64,000 nucleotides of DNA. Source: Gammaproteobacteria bacterium (GTDB lineage: Bacteria > Pseudomonadota > Gammaproteobacteria > Steroidobacterales > Steroidobacteraceae). The stretch's first letter is position 1. The number at the start of each line of letters is the position of its first letter. This document shows positions 43,597 to 52,235 of the stretch, piece by piece. The notes under the pieces were generated by a model, which saw nothing but the letters and a program-made list of their open reading frames with translations, was not told where the DNA came from and made no database searches. A program made the translations under genes and the position numbers. The stretch covers positions 1 through 64,000 of the forward strand of contig CANGOP010000009.1 of NCBI GenBank assembly GCA_947455595.1, given 5' to 3'.

Positions 43597-43621
43597 AAAA
43601 AAAGCGGCGCCGTGGCGCCGC
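43597..43621 (-). terminator. Intrinsic terminator upstream of the ABC transporter operon
   Basis: On the minus strand a GC-only stem GCGGCGC/GCGCCGC with a four-base loop (43604-43621) is followed by seven T (43597-43603). It faces the transporter operon, whose first start is at 43543, so it would stop transcripts coming from 43622-43885. Either a small RNA or short gene ends here, or it is the terminator of a leader that controls the operon. Confidence 0.75.
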
Positions 43622-43820
43622 CCCTTAGTTACCCAGCGGCGTCTTGCGCGCACCGGTCCCCCCTCCCATCCCGCTTTGTCGTTTTTGAATCCACGCAGGA
43701 CGGTTTCCAATTCGCGACGGACAGTAACATCAACGAAAATAAGGCGTAAAGCTGCACTGCAAAAAAGCGTGTTAGCCGAGGGGTTGGCGGGCACGCCACG
43801 GCGGAGTTGCCGCAGAGTCA
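43622..43820 (-). other. Gene-poor leader region ahead of the terminator
   Basis: The 342-bp gap between the transporter (43543) and etfB (43886) holds the terminator at 43597-43621 and the etfB promoter at 43821-43849. Between them no protein is recognisable; the minus strand has an open frame (43540-43893) that would read through the terminator, so I do not call it. The stretch could hold a minus-strand small RNA or regulatory leader ending at the terminator. Confidence 0.3.
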
Positions 43821-43849
43821 TTGACACCTGCGCGCCCTTCCCATAGCGT
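43821..43849 (+). promoter_or_regulatory. Sigma-70-type promoter of etfBA
   Basis: A perfect -35 box TTGACA (43821-43826), a 17-bp spacer and TAGCGT (43844-43849) as a weak -10 box lie 37 bp before the etfB start at 43886. Confidence 0.5.
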
Positions 43850-43885
43850 GCCGCATCGCAAAAATTGGCGGGCGTGGAGTACCAC

Positions 43886-44635
43886 ATGCGCAAGATTCTG
43901 GTTGGAGTGAAGCGGGTCGTTGATTACAACGTCCGGGTCCGGGTCAAGCCGGACGGTTCGGGCGTTGCGCTCGAAGGCGTGAAGATGAGCGTAAATCCTT
44001 TTGATGAAATCGCGCTGGAAGAGGCGCTGCGCATCAAGGAACGCGGCGAAGCGGCGGAAGTCGTGGCCGTGTCGATCGGTCCGGATGATGCCCAGCAGCA
44101 GCTGCGCACCGCGCTCGCGATGGGCGCCGACCGCGCCATCCTCGTGAAGGTGACGGACGCCGTCGACCCCTTGGTCGCCTCGCGTGTGCTCACCGAGATC
44201 GCGAAGAAGGAAAACGCTGACCTCGTGATCCTGGGCAAGCAGGCGATCGATGACGATGCTGCGCAAACAGCGCCGATGGTGGCCGCTCTGTGGGGCCGTC
44301 CGCAGGCCACCTTCGCCTCGAAGATCGAGATCAACGGTGCAACGGCCGTCGTGACGCGTGAAGTCGATGCCGGCCTTGAGACCATCGAAGTCGATCTGCC
44401 GGCTGTGTTCAGCGCAGATCTGCGCTTGAACGAGCCACGCTATGTGAAGCTGCCGGACATCATGAAGGCCAAGAAGAAGCCGCTCGATGTCGTCGAGTTC
44501 GCCTCCTTAGGTGTGGCGGCGGACGTGGGCTTGAAGACCACGTTTGTCGAACCGCCCAAGCCACGCGCGAAGGGCATCGTGGTCAAGGACGTCGCCGAAC
44601 TGGTCGACGCGCTCAAGAAGAAGGGGCTGGTCTGA
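43886..44635 (+). CDS. etfB: Electron transfer flavoprotein beta subunit
   Basis: A 249-residue ETF beta subunit. MRKILVGVKRVVDYNVRVRV, SVNPFDEIALEEALR, the AMP-binding loop GADRAILV and LGKQAIDDDAAQTAPMVAAL are characteristic. With EtfA it passes electrons from acyl-CoA dehydrogenases to ETF-quinone oxidoreductase. ATG 43886 gives the standard start. Overlaps etfA (TGATGA). Confidence 0.96.
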   Translation: MRKILVGVKRVVDYNVRVRVKPDGSGVALEGVKMSVNPFDEIALEEALRIKERGEAAEVVAVSIGPDDAQQQLRTALAMGADRAILVKVTDAVDPLVASRVLTEIAKKENADLVILGKQAIDDDAAQTAPMVAALWGRPQATFASKIEINGATAVVTREVDAGLETIEVDLPAVFSADLRLNEPRYVKLPDIMKAKKKPLDVVEFASLGVAADVGLKTTFVEPPKPRAKGIVVKDVAELVDALKKKGLV

Positions 44636-45579
44636 TGAGCAAGATTCTGATCGTTGCCGAACACGACGGCACCACACTCAACCAAGCCACGGCCCGCGCC
44701 GTGACCTGCGCCCGGCAGATCCCGGCGGCCCATGTCACCGTCGCCGTCTTCGCTGCGGATCCGGCGGCTGTGGCCGCGGCTGCCGCCGCGCTCGTCGGCG
44801 TCGATGCGGTCGTGACGGTGGCACATGCGGCCAACGCCTCCCCTTTGGCCGCCACGCTGGCGCCGCAGGTGGTTGCCTTGGCGTCGGGCTACACGCACGT
44901 CTTCGCGGCCTCCACGGCGTTTGGCAAGGATCTCTTGCCGCGCGTCGCCGCCTTGCTCGGCGTGCCGCAGATCTCCGACGCCATGGCGGTGGTGGGTGCG
45001 TACTCCTTCAAGCGTCCGACCTACGCGGGCAACGCGATCGTCACCTTGGAAGCACCGGCCGACCGCACGCTCGTCGCGACGGTGCGCAGCGCGAGCTTCG
45101 AGCCCGCCGCTCAGGGTGGCAGCGCGCCGATCAGCGCCGCCACGGTGACGGCCGACCTGCCGACGCACACGCGCTTTGTGGGTCTGTCGGCGTCGCCCAA
45201 GAGCGATCGCCCGGATCTCGCGTCCGCCGCGAAGGTCGTCTCGGGTGGCCGTGCGCTCGCCTCGAAGGAAAACTTCAATATCGTCTATAGCCTCGCCGGC
45301 AAGATGGGCGCAGCGGTGGGTGCGTCGCGTGCAGCGGTGGATGCCGGTTACGCGTCGAACGAGTTGCAGGTCGGTCAGACCGGCAAAATCATCGCGCCGG
45401 ATCTGTACGTCGCGGTCGGTATCTCGGGTGCGATCCAACATCTGACGGGCATCAAGGATGCCAAGACGATCGTGGCGATCAACAAAGATCCTGAAGCCCC
45501 GATTTTCGAAGTCGCGGACTTCGGGCTCGTAGCGGACTTGTTCGTCGCGGTGCCTGAGATCGAAAAAGCGCTCGGCTGA
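44635..45579 (+). CDS. etfA: Electron transfer flavoprotein alpha subunit
   Basis: A 314-residue FAD-binding ETF alpha subunit. The C-terminal domain shows [74 protein letters not shown] and [20 protein letters not shown], the standard FAD-domain blocks. A strong terminator lies 45 bp after its stop, so etfBA is a two-gene operon. Confidence 0.96.
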   Translation: MSKILIVAEHDGTTLNQATARAVTCARQIPAAHVTVAVFAADPAAVAAAAAALVGVDAVVTVAHAANASPLAATLAPQVVALASGYTHVFAASTAFGKDLLPRVAALLGVPQISDAMAVVGAYSFKRPTYAGNAIVTLEAPADRTLVATVRSASFEPAAQGGSAPISAATVTADLPTHTRFVGLSASPKSDRPDLASAAKVVSGGRALASKENFNIVYSLAGKMGAAVGASRAAVDAGYASNELQVGQTGKIIAPDLYVAVGISGAIQHLTGIKDAKTIVAINKDPEAPIFEVADFGLVADLFVAVPEIEKALG

Positions 45580-45623
45580 TAGCCGCGACGCCCTGCGGGG
45601 GTCATGCCTATCGGTTGCGATTC

Positions 45624-45654
45624 ACGGCCCGCCTCGTGCGGGCCGTTTTGTTTT
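45624..45654 (+). terminator. Intrinsic terminator of etfBA
   Basis: ACGGCCCGC, a five-base loop CTCGT and GCGGGCCGT are followed by a TTTGTTTT tract, 45 bp after the etfA stop. Confidence 0.9.
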
Positions 45655-45806
45655 GCAAAGCCCGCAACGCGCGCGCGTGTGCCTGGCTGCGGAAACTCCG
45701 TAGGCATAGCTCACAATCCGTGAAGGTTCAGTGCGGATACCCCTCCGTAACCGCACCAAACACACTACTCCCACGCCCAACTCCGTCGGGCATGAGGAGA
45801 TCCACG

Positions 45807-47150
45807 ATGCGCCTATCCGTCACTCCGCGTCTGCGCCGGCTCGCCGGCTGGGTGTTCGCGTTGAGTCTCGCCGCCTCGACGGCGCAAGCCGTTCCGAGCT
45901 TCACGCGCCAAACGGGCGTCGCCTGCGAGCAATGCCATACCGTGGCTTATGGCCCGGCTCTGACACCGTACGGCCGACAGTTCAAATTGAACGGCTACAC
46001 GTGGGGCACGAGCGCACTGCCGTTATCCTTCATGGTGCAGGGCGGCTACACCCACACCGGGAAGGATCAGCCGGATCCGCCCGCCGATCACACGTCGGTG
46101 AATAACAATCTATCGGTCGATCAAGTCAGCCTCTTCTACGGCGGCAAGCTGAGCGAGCATCTGGGAGCTTTTGCTCAGTTCACCTACAGCGGACCGGATC
46201 GTGCGTTCTCGTGGGACAACCTCGATGTTCGCTACGCCCGCGCCGTGTCGTTCGGCAACCACTCGGCCGTAGTCGGCGTTAGCCTGAACAACAACCCCAC
46301 GGTGCAGGACTTGTGGAACTCCACACCTGCCTGGGGCTTCCCGTACATCAGTTCGGCGCTCGCCCCGGGTCCCGCGGCCGGAACGCTGGTCACCGGCCTT
46401 GGCGGCACGGTACTCGGCACGAGCGCTTACGCCATGTTCGACGATCACTGGTACGTGGAAGTAGGCGGCTACCGCGGCCTTGCCGACCGTTGGCTCGGCA
46501 ATGTCGGCGCCGGTGCCGATGCCAGCCCCCACCTTGACGGCGTCGCACCGTATGTGCGGGCGGCTTATCAATGGGACGGTGAAGTTCACCACGGTTCCAT
46601 CGGGGTGTTGTCGCTGGCCGCGAATCTGCACCCGGATCCGGCCGACCCCGCGACCGACCGCTACGTGGACACGGGCCTCGATGCAACCTACCAGTGGGCA
46701 CCGGGCAATGGGCACGCAGTCGCCGCGAACGCCGCGTTCATCCACGAGAAGCGCTCACTGAATGCCAGTTTCGCCCAAGAGGCGGTGTCGAGCGCGGACC
46801 AAACCGTCGATTCCCTGCTGATCGATGCCACGTACGTGTACCGCGCGACCTGGTCAGCCGGGATCGGGTACTTCGATATCCACGGCACGAGCGACCCCTT
46901 GGTGTATACGCCCGACCCCTTCAGCGGCAGCGCCACCGGCAGCCCCGACAGTCGTGGCACAACGCTGAAGCTCGAGTACATCCCCTGGGGCAAAGCCACC
47001 ACCACAAAACCGTCCTGGCAGAACCTCCGGGTCGGCGTGGAGTACACGGCGTATTCGACCTTCAACGGGGCAAGCCGCAACTACGACGGCGCCGGACGCA
47101 ACGCCAGTGACAACAACACGCTCTTCCTCTACTTCTGGATCATCCATTGA
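45807..47150 (+). CDS. c-type cytochrome with outer-membrane beta-barrel-like domain
   Basis: A 447-residue exported protein. Residues 1-28 form a signal peptide ending TAQA; a single haem motif CEQCH (Cys40, Cys43, His44) follows directly within QTGVACEQCHTVAYGPALTP. The rest is rich in alternating aromatic/polar strands with short turns and ends with NNTLFLYFWIIH, typical of beta barrels. GAGGAGA precedes ATG 45807; the frame upstream is not coding. Similar porin-like cytochromes occur in metal-oxidising and denitrifying proteobacteria. Next to azurin, it suggests electron passage between periplasmic azurin and an outer-membrane haem. That role is inference. Confidence 0.75.
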   Translation: MRLSVTPRLRRLAGWVFALSLAASTAQAVPSFTRQTGVACEQCHTVAYGPALTPYGRQFKLNGYTWGTSALPLSFMVQGGYTHTGKDQPDPPADHTSVNNNLSVDQVSLFYGGKLSEHLGAFAQFTYSGPDRAFSWDNLDVRYARAVSFGNHSAVVGVSLNNNPTVQDLWNSTPAWGFPYISSALAPGPAAGTLVTGLGGTVLGTSAYAMFDDHWYVEVGGYRGLADRWLGNVGAGADASPHLDGVAPYVRAAYQWDGEVHHGSIGVLSLAANLHPDPADPATDRYVDTGLDATYQWAPGNGHAVAANAAFIHEKRSLNASFAQEAVSSADQTVDSLLIDATYVYRATWSAGIGYFDIHGTSDPLVYTPDPFSGSATGSPDSRGTTLKLEYIPWGKATTTKPSWQNLRVGVEYTAYSTFNGASRNYDGAGRNASDNNTLFLYFWIIH

Positions 47151-47161
47151 GGTCTCATCCC

Positions 47162-47620
47162 ATGCGCACCTGGCCACTCTCCTCGCTCGCGGTCCTCGGT
47201 CTCCTGAGCTTAAGCCCCGTCGTCTACGCGGATGGCTGTGCCTTAAGCATTGATGCGAACGATGCGATGCAATATTCCGTGAAACATCTGGAGGTGCCGG
47301 CCAGCTGTACTGACGTGACGCTGACCTTGCACCACATCGGCAAACTGCCCGTCAAAGCGATGGGACATAACTGGGTGTTGACACGCAAGGCGGATGCGGC
47401 CGCCGTCGCGTCGGCGGGTGCGGCCGCGGGCGCCGCGAAGGAGTATCTGCCCAGTGGCGACGCCCGCGTCATCGCCGCCACCAAACTGATCGGCGGCGGC
47501 GAAAGCGCCTCCGTCACTTTCTCGACCGCCGCGTTGAAGGCCAGTGAGGACTACAGCTACTTCTGCTCCTTCCCCGGTCATGCCTCGATGATGAAGGGAA
47601 CCCTCACGCTCGCGAAGTAA
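47162..47620 (+). CDS. azu: Azurin
   Basis: A 152-residue precursor of the blue copper protein azurin. Signal peptide to about residue 23 (VVYA/DGC). Copper ligands His69 (in GHNWVL), Cys135, His140 and Met144 (in CSFPGHASMMKG) are all present, as is the disulfide pair Cys26-Cys49. An Ala-rich loop (AAAVASAGAAAGAAKEYLPS) is in the usual flap region. It shuttles electrons in the periplasm, here probably with the cytochrome/barrel protein 11 bp upstream. Terminator 14 bp downstream. Confidence 0.95.
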   Translation: MRTWPLSSLAVLGLLSLSPVVYADGCALSIDANDAMQYSVKHLEVPASCTDVTLTLHHIGKLPVKAMGHNWVLTRKADAAAVASAGAAAGAAKEYLPSGDARVIAATKLIGGGESASVTFSTAALKASEDYSYFCSFPGHASMMKGTLTLAK

Positions 47621-47633
47621 CGGCGCCCAACAC

Positions 47634-47665
47634 AAAGGCCCGGTCAGTCACCTGACCGGGCCTTT
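47634..47665. terminator. Bidirectional intrinsic terminator between azurin and peroxiredoxin
   Basis: AAAGGCCCGGTCAG, loop TCAC, CTGACCGGGCCTTT: a 14-bp stem with A/T ends, followed by GCTTTT on the plus strand. It serves azurin from the left and the convergent peroxiredoxin gene (stop at 47686) from the right. Confidence 0.92.
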
Positions 47666-47685
47666 GCTTTTGATCGACGCGATGC

Positions 47686-48168
47686 TTAGAGCGACTCGAG
47701 CACGTGCTCCGCGGTGCTGACCTTAAACTCACCGCCGTTCTCGACGTGCAACGCCGTGACCACACCATCCTTGGCCACCAGCGCGAAACGCTTACCGCGC
47801 ACGCCCATCCCAAAGCCGGTGGCATCCAACTCAAGACCGAGCGCGCGCACGAAGTCTGCATTGCCATCGGCGAGCAGCGTGATGGCCTCACCCGCGTGGC
47901 TGGCCTTACCCCAGGCGTCCATCACGAAGACATCGTTCACCGCCGTGCAGGCGATGGTGTCGACGCCCTTCGCCTTCAACGCATCCGCATGGCTGACAAA
48001 GCCCGGCAAGTGCTTGGCGTGACAGGTCGGCGTGAACGCACCCGGCACGGAGAACAACACGACGGTCTTACCCGCCGTCAACTCAGCCACCGTCACGTTG
48101 GCAGGGCCATCCTTCGTCATGTGCTTGAAGGTTGCTTCCGGCAATTTGTCACCGACTTGAATCGTCAT
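47686..48168 (-). CDS. Peroxiredoxin, Prx5 family
   Basis: A 160-residue thiol peroxidase. The peroxidatic Cys49 is in PGAFTPTCHAKHLPGF, the Prx5 motif, with a second Cys74 in TIACTAVND. MTIQVGDKLPEATF is the usual start and AGGA lies eight nucleotides upstream. It reduces H2O2 and alkyl hydroperoxides, probably with glutathione/glutaredoxin. Cytoplasmic, monocistronic, sharing the terminator with azurin. Confidence 0.94.
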   Translation of the reverse strand: MTIQVGDKLPEATFKHMTKDGPANVTVAELTAGKTVVLFSVPGAFTPTCHAKHLPGFVSHADALKAKGVDTIACTAVNDVFVMDAWGKASHAGEAITLLADGNADFVRALGLELDATGFGMGVRGKRFALVAKDGVVTALHVENGGEFKVSTAEHVLESL

Positions 48169-48349
48169 GGAGTTTCCTCATCTGTGTCTGTGGGGGCCGA
48201 ACAAGGCTTGGATAATACTCGCTCAGCCGCCTATTCGTCGGTCGACTGCACGCAAGCCGCCACAGGGGGCGCTTGAGGCGCGAAACCGCCACGAGAAGGG
48301 GGAAGCGTCACCCGAAACGGCCGGCGCCGTCGCAAGCCCCGAGCGACCC

Positions 48350-49141
48350 TTAAGCCGTTCCCTTCGCAGGCCGCGCCATGAACGCCGACAGCGCCGTCAC
48401 CAATCGACGCGGCAAAAAGCCCACACTGATGGCCGCGAGTTGATTCAACACACCGGGAATGACGATTCGACGACCCGCGATCGCGCCTTGATAGCCGACG
48501 TGAGCGACCGCCTGGGATCGAGACACCGGCAGTAGACCGGACATCAGCCCCGACCGATGGGTGCCGGCGCGCTCATGAAAGCGCGATGTGGTGGGACCTG
48601 GGCACAGGACGGTGACCGTGACACCGGTGCCTGCCAACTCGTAGGCCAGTGCTTCCGAATAGTGCAGGACGTATGCCTTCGAGGCGTAGTACGCGGCCAT
48701 CCGAGGTCCCGGTTGGAAGGCCGCCGTGGATGCGACGTTCAGAATTCGCCCCGAACCCCGACGAACCATGGCGGCTTGAAAGGCCTGGGTGAGACGTGTG
48801 AGCGCCCACACGTTGACCGCCACGATCGTCTCTTCACTGCCCGCAGGTAACTCGCGTGACAGGCCATACGCCCCGAGACCCGCGTTATTCACGAGCAGGT
48901 CCGGCACAATCGCGAGACTGCTCACCCACTGCAACAGACCCTCAACGCCCTCTGCCGTCGCCAGATCCGCCACGTGGGTCTGCACGATCAACCCAGGCCT
49001 CGCCAGTTCGGCCGCCAGGGCCGTCAGCGCAGCCCCATCGCGACCGGTCAGAAGGAGCCCAGAAACGTCAACGGCCGCGCGTCTGGCGACGTCGCGGCCG
49101 ATGCCGTGCGAGGCGCCCGTGATGAGCGCCCAGCCAATCAC
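48350..49141 (-). CDS. SDR family oxidoreductase
   Basis: A 263-residue short-chain dehydrogenase: TGASHGIGRDVA (cofactor loop), NNAGLGAYG, SRILNVAS-like VASTAAFQPGPRMAAYYASK (Ser, Tyr-x-x-x-Lys) and CPGPTTSRF. The C-terminus (GFLPRRLVTALSAFMARPAK) resembles the lipid-associated SDRs of the DltE/YqjQ type with an amphipathic tail. GTG 49141 is two nucleotides after the TPR gene stop, so it is likely the last gene of that operon. Confidence 0.85.
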   Translation of the reverse strand: MIGWALITGASHGIGRDVARRAAVDVSGLLLTGRDGAALTALAAELARPGLIVQTHVADLATAEGVEGLLQWVSSLAIVPDLLVNNAGLGAYGLSRELPAGSEETIVAVNVWALTRLTQAFQAAMVRRGSGRILNVASTAAFQPGPRMAAYYASKAYVLHYSEALAYELAGTGVTVTVLCPGPTTSRFHERAGTHRSGLMSGLLPVSRSQAVAHVGYQGAIAGRRIVIPGVLNQLAAISVGFLPRRLVTALSAFMARPAKGTA

Positions 49142-49143
49142 GA

Positions 49144-50388
49144 TCAGCCCTGCGGCGCGTCGAGCGACGGCAACGCGATCAGCCAGAGGTTAGCGGCGTT
49201 TGCCATCCGCTTGTCCGACTTGGCCTTGTTGAAGGCCTCGATCGCTTTGTCCTTCTTGCCGGCGTGCAGGTAGGCGATGCCTAAGGTCATGTAGGCATCA
49301 TCCACGCGCTTGACCTTGACGATCCGCTCGTCGGTCAGGCCGCGCTCGATGGCTTCGATCGCCTTGTCGTACTCGCCGAAGCCCAAGTACGCGAGACCCA
49401 CCTTCACGTCCGCCTGCCCGTTCTTGCCCGCGCGGGCTTCCTTATCGAGCGACGGCAACAACTTCTTGTCTTCAGCCGTCAGCGTCTTGGCCTGTGCCAA
49501 GAGCTTGCTGTTGCGATCGGTCGCCGCAATGAACTTGACCACATCGCGCTTCTGACCCTGTTCGATGACCTTGAGCGCTTCCGCCGGTGCACCGGCATCG
49601 ATCGCGCCGTCCGTGTAGTTCACGTACTCGCTCTCGCGAGTCATTTCGTTACGATCGAACAGCAGGCGATACATGTTCAGCATCGCCAGTGGCTCGGAAT
49701 CGGCTTCGTAGATGCCGATCAGATCCACTACGTACTCCCGCTTCGGGAACTTCGTCACGAGCGTTTCCATCACTGCAAGGCGCTTGGCCTTGTTCTCGGT
49801 GCGGTAGTACGCGACGTTCAACTGCTTGAGCGTGTCTTCCTTCGGCTCCGGCGTGGCGGCCGCAATTTTCTCAAGCCAAGGGATCGCGCCCGGGTAATCC
49901 TGTTGGATTAACATGATCTGCGAGCCCAGCGTGTAGGCATCGACGCTCTTCGAGGCATCGGCCCACTTGCCCACCCAGACCAACGCCTTGTCGTACGTCT
50001 TGTTCTGGGCACTGATCTGGGCCAGCGCCTTATAGTCCTTGACGCGTTCGTCATCGGTCATGTTCGGCGCGGCGTCGAGCAGCTGCTCCGTGAACTCCGC
50101 ATACAGGTTGAAGTCCTGCTTCTTGGCCGCGGCGTAGGTCATCATGCGCAAGGAGGTTTCCTTGTCGTACGGCGTCTTGGCAGCCGCCAAGCCCGCCTTG
50201 GCGAGCGTGAGCCCGCCATCGAAGTCACCCTTCGCCATCGCGTCCTGCGCCGGCTTCAACTGCTTGGCGACGGCTTCCGTCAGAGATTCCTTCTTCTCCT
50301 TCTCTGCCGCACCCGCCGAGGTGGCGACCATGATCGCCAGAAAACCCGCCATCAGCGGGGCCTTCATTCGCGTAACCCAGTTATTCAT
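49144..50388 (-). CDS. Periplasmic tetratricopeptide-repeat protein, copy 1
   Basis: A 414-residue protein with a signal peptide (MKAPLMAGFLAIMVATSAGA), a Lys/Glu-rich start, and helical repeats of TPR type (for example DVKVGLAYLGFGEYDKAIEA then DAYMTLGIAYLHAGKKDKAI near the end). It is paralogous to the next gene upstream: both share the FPKREYVVDLI / FPKKEWFQAVL region and the GQADVKVGLAYLG / GETDVKLGLRYYS region. GAGG precedes ATG 50388. Such TPR proteins follow exbD genes in several gammaproteobacteria, and may organise TonB-linked transport; the function is not established. Confidence 0.82.
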   Translation of the reverse strand: MNNWVTRMKAPLMAGFLAIMVATSAGAAEKEKKESLTEAVAKQLKPAQDAMAKGDFDGGLTLAKAGLAAAKTPYDKETSLRMMTYAAAKKQDFNLYAEFTEQLLDAAPNMTDDERVKDYKALAQISAQNKTYDKALVWVGKWADASKSVDAYTLGSQIMLIQQDYPGAIPWLEKIAAATPEPKEDTLKQLNVAYYRTENKAKRLAVMETLVTKFPKREYVVDLIGIYEADSEPLAMLNMYRLLFDRNEMTRESEYVNYTDGAIDAGAPAEALKVIEQGQKRDVVKFIAATDRNSKLLAQAKTLTAEDKKLLPSLDKEARAGKNGQADVKVGLAYLGFGEYDKAIEAIERGLTDERIVKVKRVDDAYMTLGIAYLHAGKKDKAIEAFNKAKSDKRMANAANLWLIALPSLDAPQG

Positions 50389-50416
50389 GTCGCACCTCGT
50401 CGGTTTAGCGTTGGCT

Positions 50417-51637
50417 TCAGTTGCCCGCCCACATCTTCGCAGCCACGGCCATGCGCGGGTCGGCCTTCGCCGCAGCGAACGCCTTATCCGCTTCAGCCTT
50501 CTTCTTCAACTTCGTGAGGCAGATACCCAGGACCAAGTTGGCTTCATCTGGACGACGAACCTTGGCCACGTGATCGGCCGACAGACCGCGGGTGAGTGCT
50601 TCTGCTGCCTTGTCGTACTGACCCATCGAGTAGTAGCGCAGGCCGAGCTTGACGTCGGTCTCGCCGTTCTTACCGGCCTTTGACTCCGCATCGAGCTGCG
50701 TGACGGTCTTCGCGTCTTCCGCAGCGCGGTCCTTTGCCTGCTTCATCAGGCTCTCAGCCTTGTCCTTACCCTTTGCGCCGATCGCCTTCTTCGAAAAGGC
50801 CTTCTCCAGCACGTGCTGGGCTTCCGCCGTCGTGCCTTCCGAGAGCGCCAAGTCAGCGAGCTTGGTGTAGTCGCCCTCGTCAGCCAGGAAGTCACGCTCG
50901 TAACCGAAACGGAGCACGCCGAGCATGGCCAGATCATCCGGCTTCTTCGGCTCGAGATCCGCAAGCACCGCCTGGAACCATTCCTTCTTCGGGAAGCGGC
51001 GCAGCAGCTCCTCCGCTACGCTCGCCGCCTTCGCCGCCTGCTTACCCTGCGTGTAGCAGGTGTAACGCAACTTGAGCGCCGACTCACCCGCTTCCTTGCC
51101 TGCCGGCGCCGCGCGGTCGATCGACTCCAAGGCACCCGTGCAGTCGTGCGCACCGTACTGCAGCTGAGCCAAGAGTTCCCAATCGGCAGGGCTACCGGCG
51201 CCGGCCGCCATGTACGACTTCATCTCGGTGACCGCCTTGTCGTAGTGGTTCGTCGCCGCATAGATCGGCGCCAACGACTTGTGGAACTGCACCTTCTCAG
51301 CCGCCGAGACGCCCTCGGTGTTCAACAGCTGTTCCAACGCTTCCTGCTGGTCCTGCACCTTGCCCGACGCACCGGCCACGACGAGGAGCAACTTCAGCGC
51401 GGCGCTCTTCTCAAAGCCCGACTTCGCGACCGAGTGCGCTTCCTTGGCCGAACTCAGCGCCTTGCCCATGTCATGGGCTTTGTACGCCGTCACGCCCGCG
51501 TTGTACTTCTCAGAGAACTCCGCGGAGGTCTGCGCCTGCGCATAGGCGCCCTGCGAGGCCAAGGTCGCGACGCCGAGAAGACCGGCGACAAGGAGTCCGC
51601 GCGTGGCGCGCGAAAGAACAGTGGCGAGCTTCGTCAT
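50417..51637 (-). CDS. Periplasmic tetratricopeptide-repeat protein, copy 2
   Basis: A 406-residue exported TPR-like protein: signal peptide about residues 1-33 (RGLLVAGLLGVATLASQGAY), then helical repeats; TDVKLGLRYYSMGQYDKAAE and LVLGICLTKLKKKAEADKAF are the clearest. Paralogue of the following gene. ATG 51637 has GAGG eight nucleotides upstream. A terminator (51722-51755) separates it from exbD, so it is probably transcribed on its own as well as by readthrough. Confidence 0.82.
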   Translation of the reverse strand: MTKLATVLSRATRGLLVAGLLGVATLASQGAYAQAQTSAEFSEKYNAGVTAYKAHDMGKALSSAKEAHSVAKSGFEKSAALKLLLVVAGASGKVQDQQEALEQLLNTEGVSAAEKVQFHKSLAPIYAATNHYDKAVTEMKSYMAAGAGSPADWELLAQLQYGAHDCTGALESIDRAAPAGKEAGESALKLRYTCYTQGKQAAKAASVAEELLRRFPKKEWFQAVLADLEPKKPDDLAMLGVLRFGYERDFLADEGDYTKLADLALSEGTTAEAQHVLEKAFSKKAIGAKGKDKAESLMKQAKDRAAEDAKTVTQLDAESKAGKNGETDVKLGLRYYSMGQYDKAAEALTRGLSADHVAKVRRPDEANLVLGICLTKLKKKAEADKAFAAAKADPRMAVAAKMWAGN

Positions 51638-51721
51638 CGTATACCTCGGTAAAATCACTGAAAATCAAAAATCTGGTGTTGGGTCGTGCCACGCGATCGG
51701 TAAAGACCGCCATCGACACCC

Positions 51722-51755
51722 CGAAAAACGAATGGGCCGACAGAGCCGGCCCATT
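51722..51755 (-). terminator. Intrinsic terminator of the tonB-exbBDD operon
   Basis: On the minus strand AATGGGCCG, a seven-base loop and CGGCCCATT (51731-51755) are followed by CGTTTTTCGG. A second hairpin, CTAACCG...CGGTTAG with an inner AGGCC/GGCCT pair (51772-51802), straddles the exbD stop. Together they would end or stabilise the operon mRNA. Confidence 0.8.
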
Positions 51756-51798
51756 CTTCTACTCTCGACTCCTAACCGCAAGGCCCCTCGGCCTACGG

Positions 51799-52218
51799 TT
51801 AGAGGTTTCCGCTCGCGTCAGCGACGAAACCAATCTTCTTCAACCCACCGCGCTGCACCGCGAACAAGACGTTCGCTGCGAAGTCGTAGCGGGCGCGGCG
51901 ATCGATCTGCAGCAGGACTTCCGGCTGCGGATCCTGCGCGGCCGACTCCTTGATCTTCGCGATCATCTCGATCGGCGCCATGTTCTGACCATCCCACGTT
52001 ACGGCGCCATTGTAGGCGACCGCAATGTTGATCGGCTTGGCCGGATTGGCCGGTGGCGGATCGTTCGAAGCACGCGGCAAGTCGATCTTCACCGAGTGCG
52101 TCATCACCGGAAGCGTGATGATGAAGATGATCAGCAGCACGAGCATGATGTCAACCAGCGGCACGACGTTGATGGTCGTGTTGTAGTCGCCGCTTTCTTT
52201 TTCAGAGGAAAATGCCAT
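51799..52218 (-). CDS. exbD: Biopolymer transport protein ExbD, second copy
   Basis: A 139-residue ExbD: a short cytoplasmic N-terminus (NTTINVVPLVDIMLVLLIIF, with the essential membrane Asp in PLVDIMLVLLIIF), one membrane helix and a periplasmic domain. It forms the proton-driven motor with ExbB. Its periplasmic half differs clearly from that of the other ExbD encoded 17 bp upstream, so the two are not a recent duplication. Confidence 0.93.
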   Translation of the reverse strand: MAFSSEKESGDYNTTINVVPLVDIMLVLLIIFIITLPVMTHSVKIDLPRASNDPPPANPAKPINIAVAYNGAVTWDGQNMAPIEMIAKIKESAAQDPQPEVLLQIDRRARYDFAANVLFAVQRGGLKKIGFVADASGNL

Positions 52219-52235
52219 CTGGAGCTGCTCCGGTC

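Noticed and set aside
43540-43893. 117-codon minus-strand frame upstream of the ABC permease
   Set aside because: It would run through a strong terminator with seven U, and I see no family similarity.
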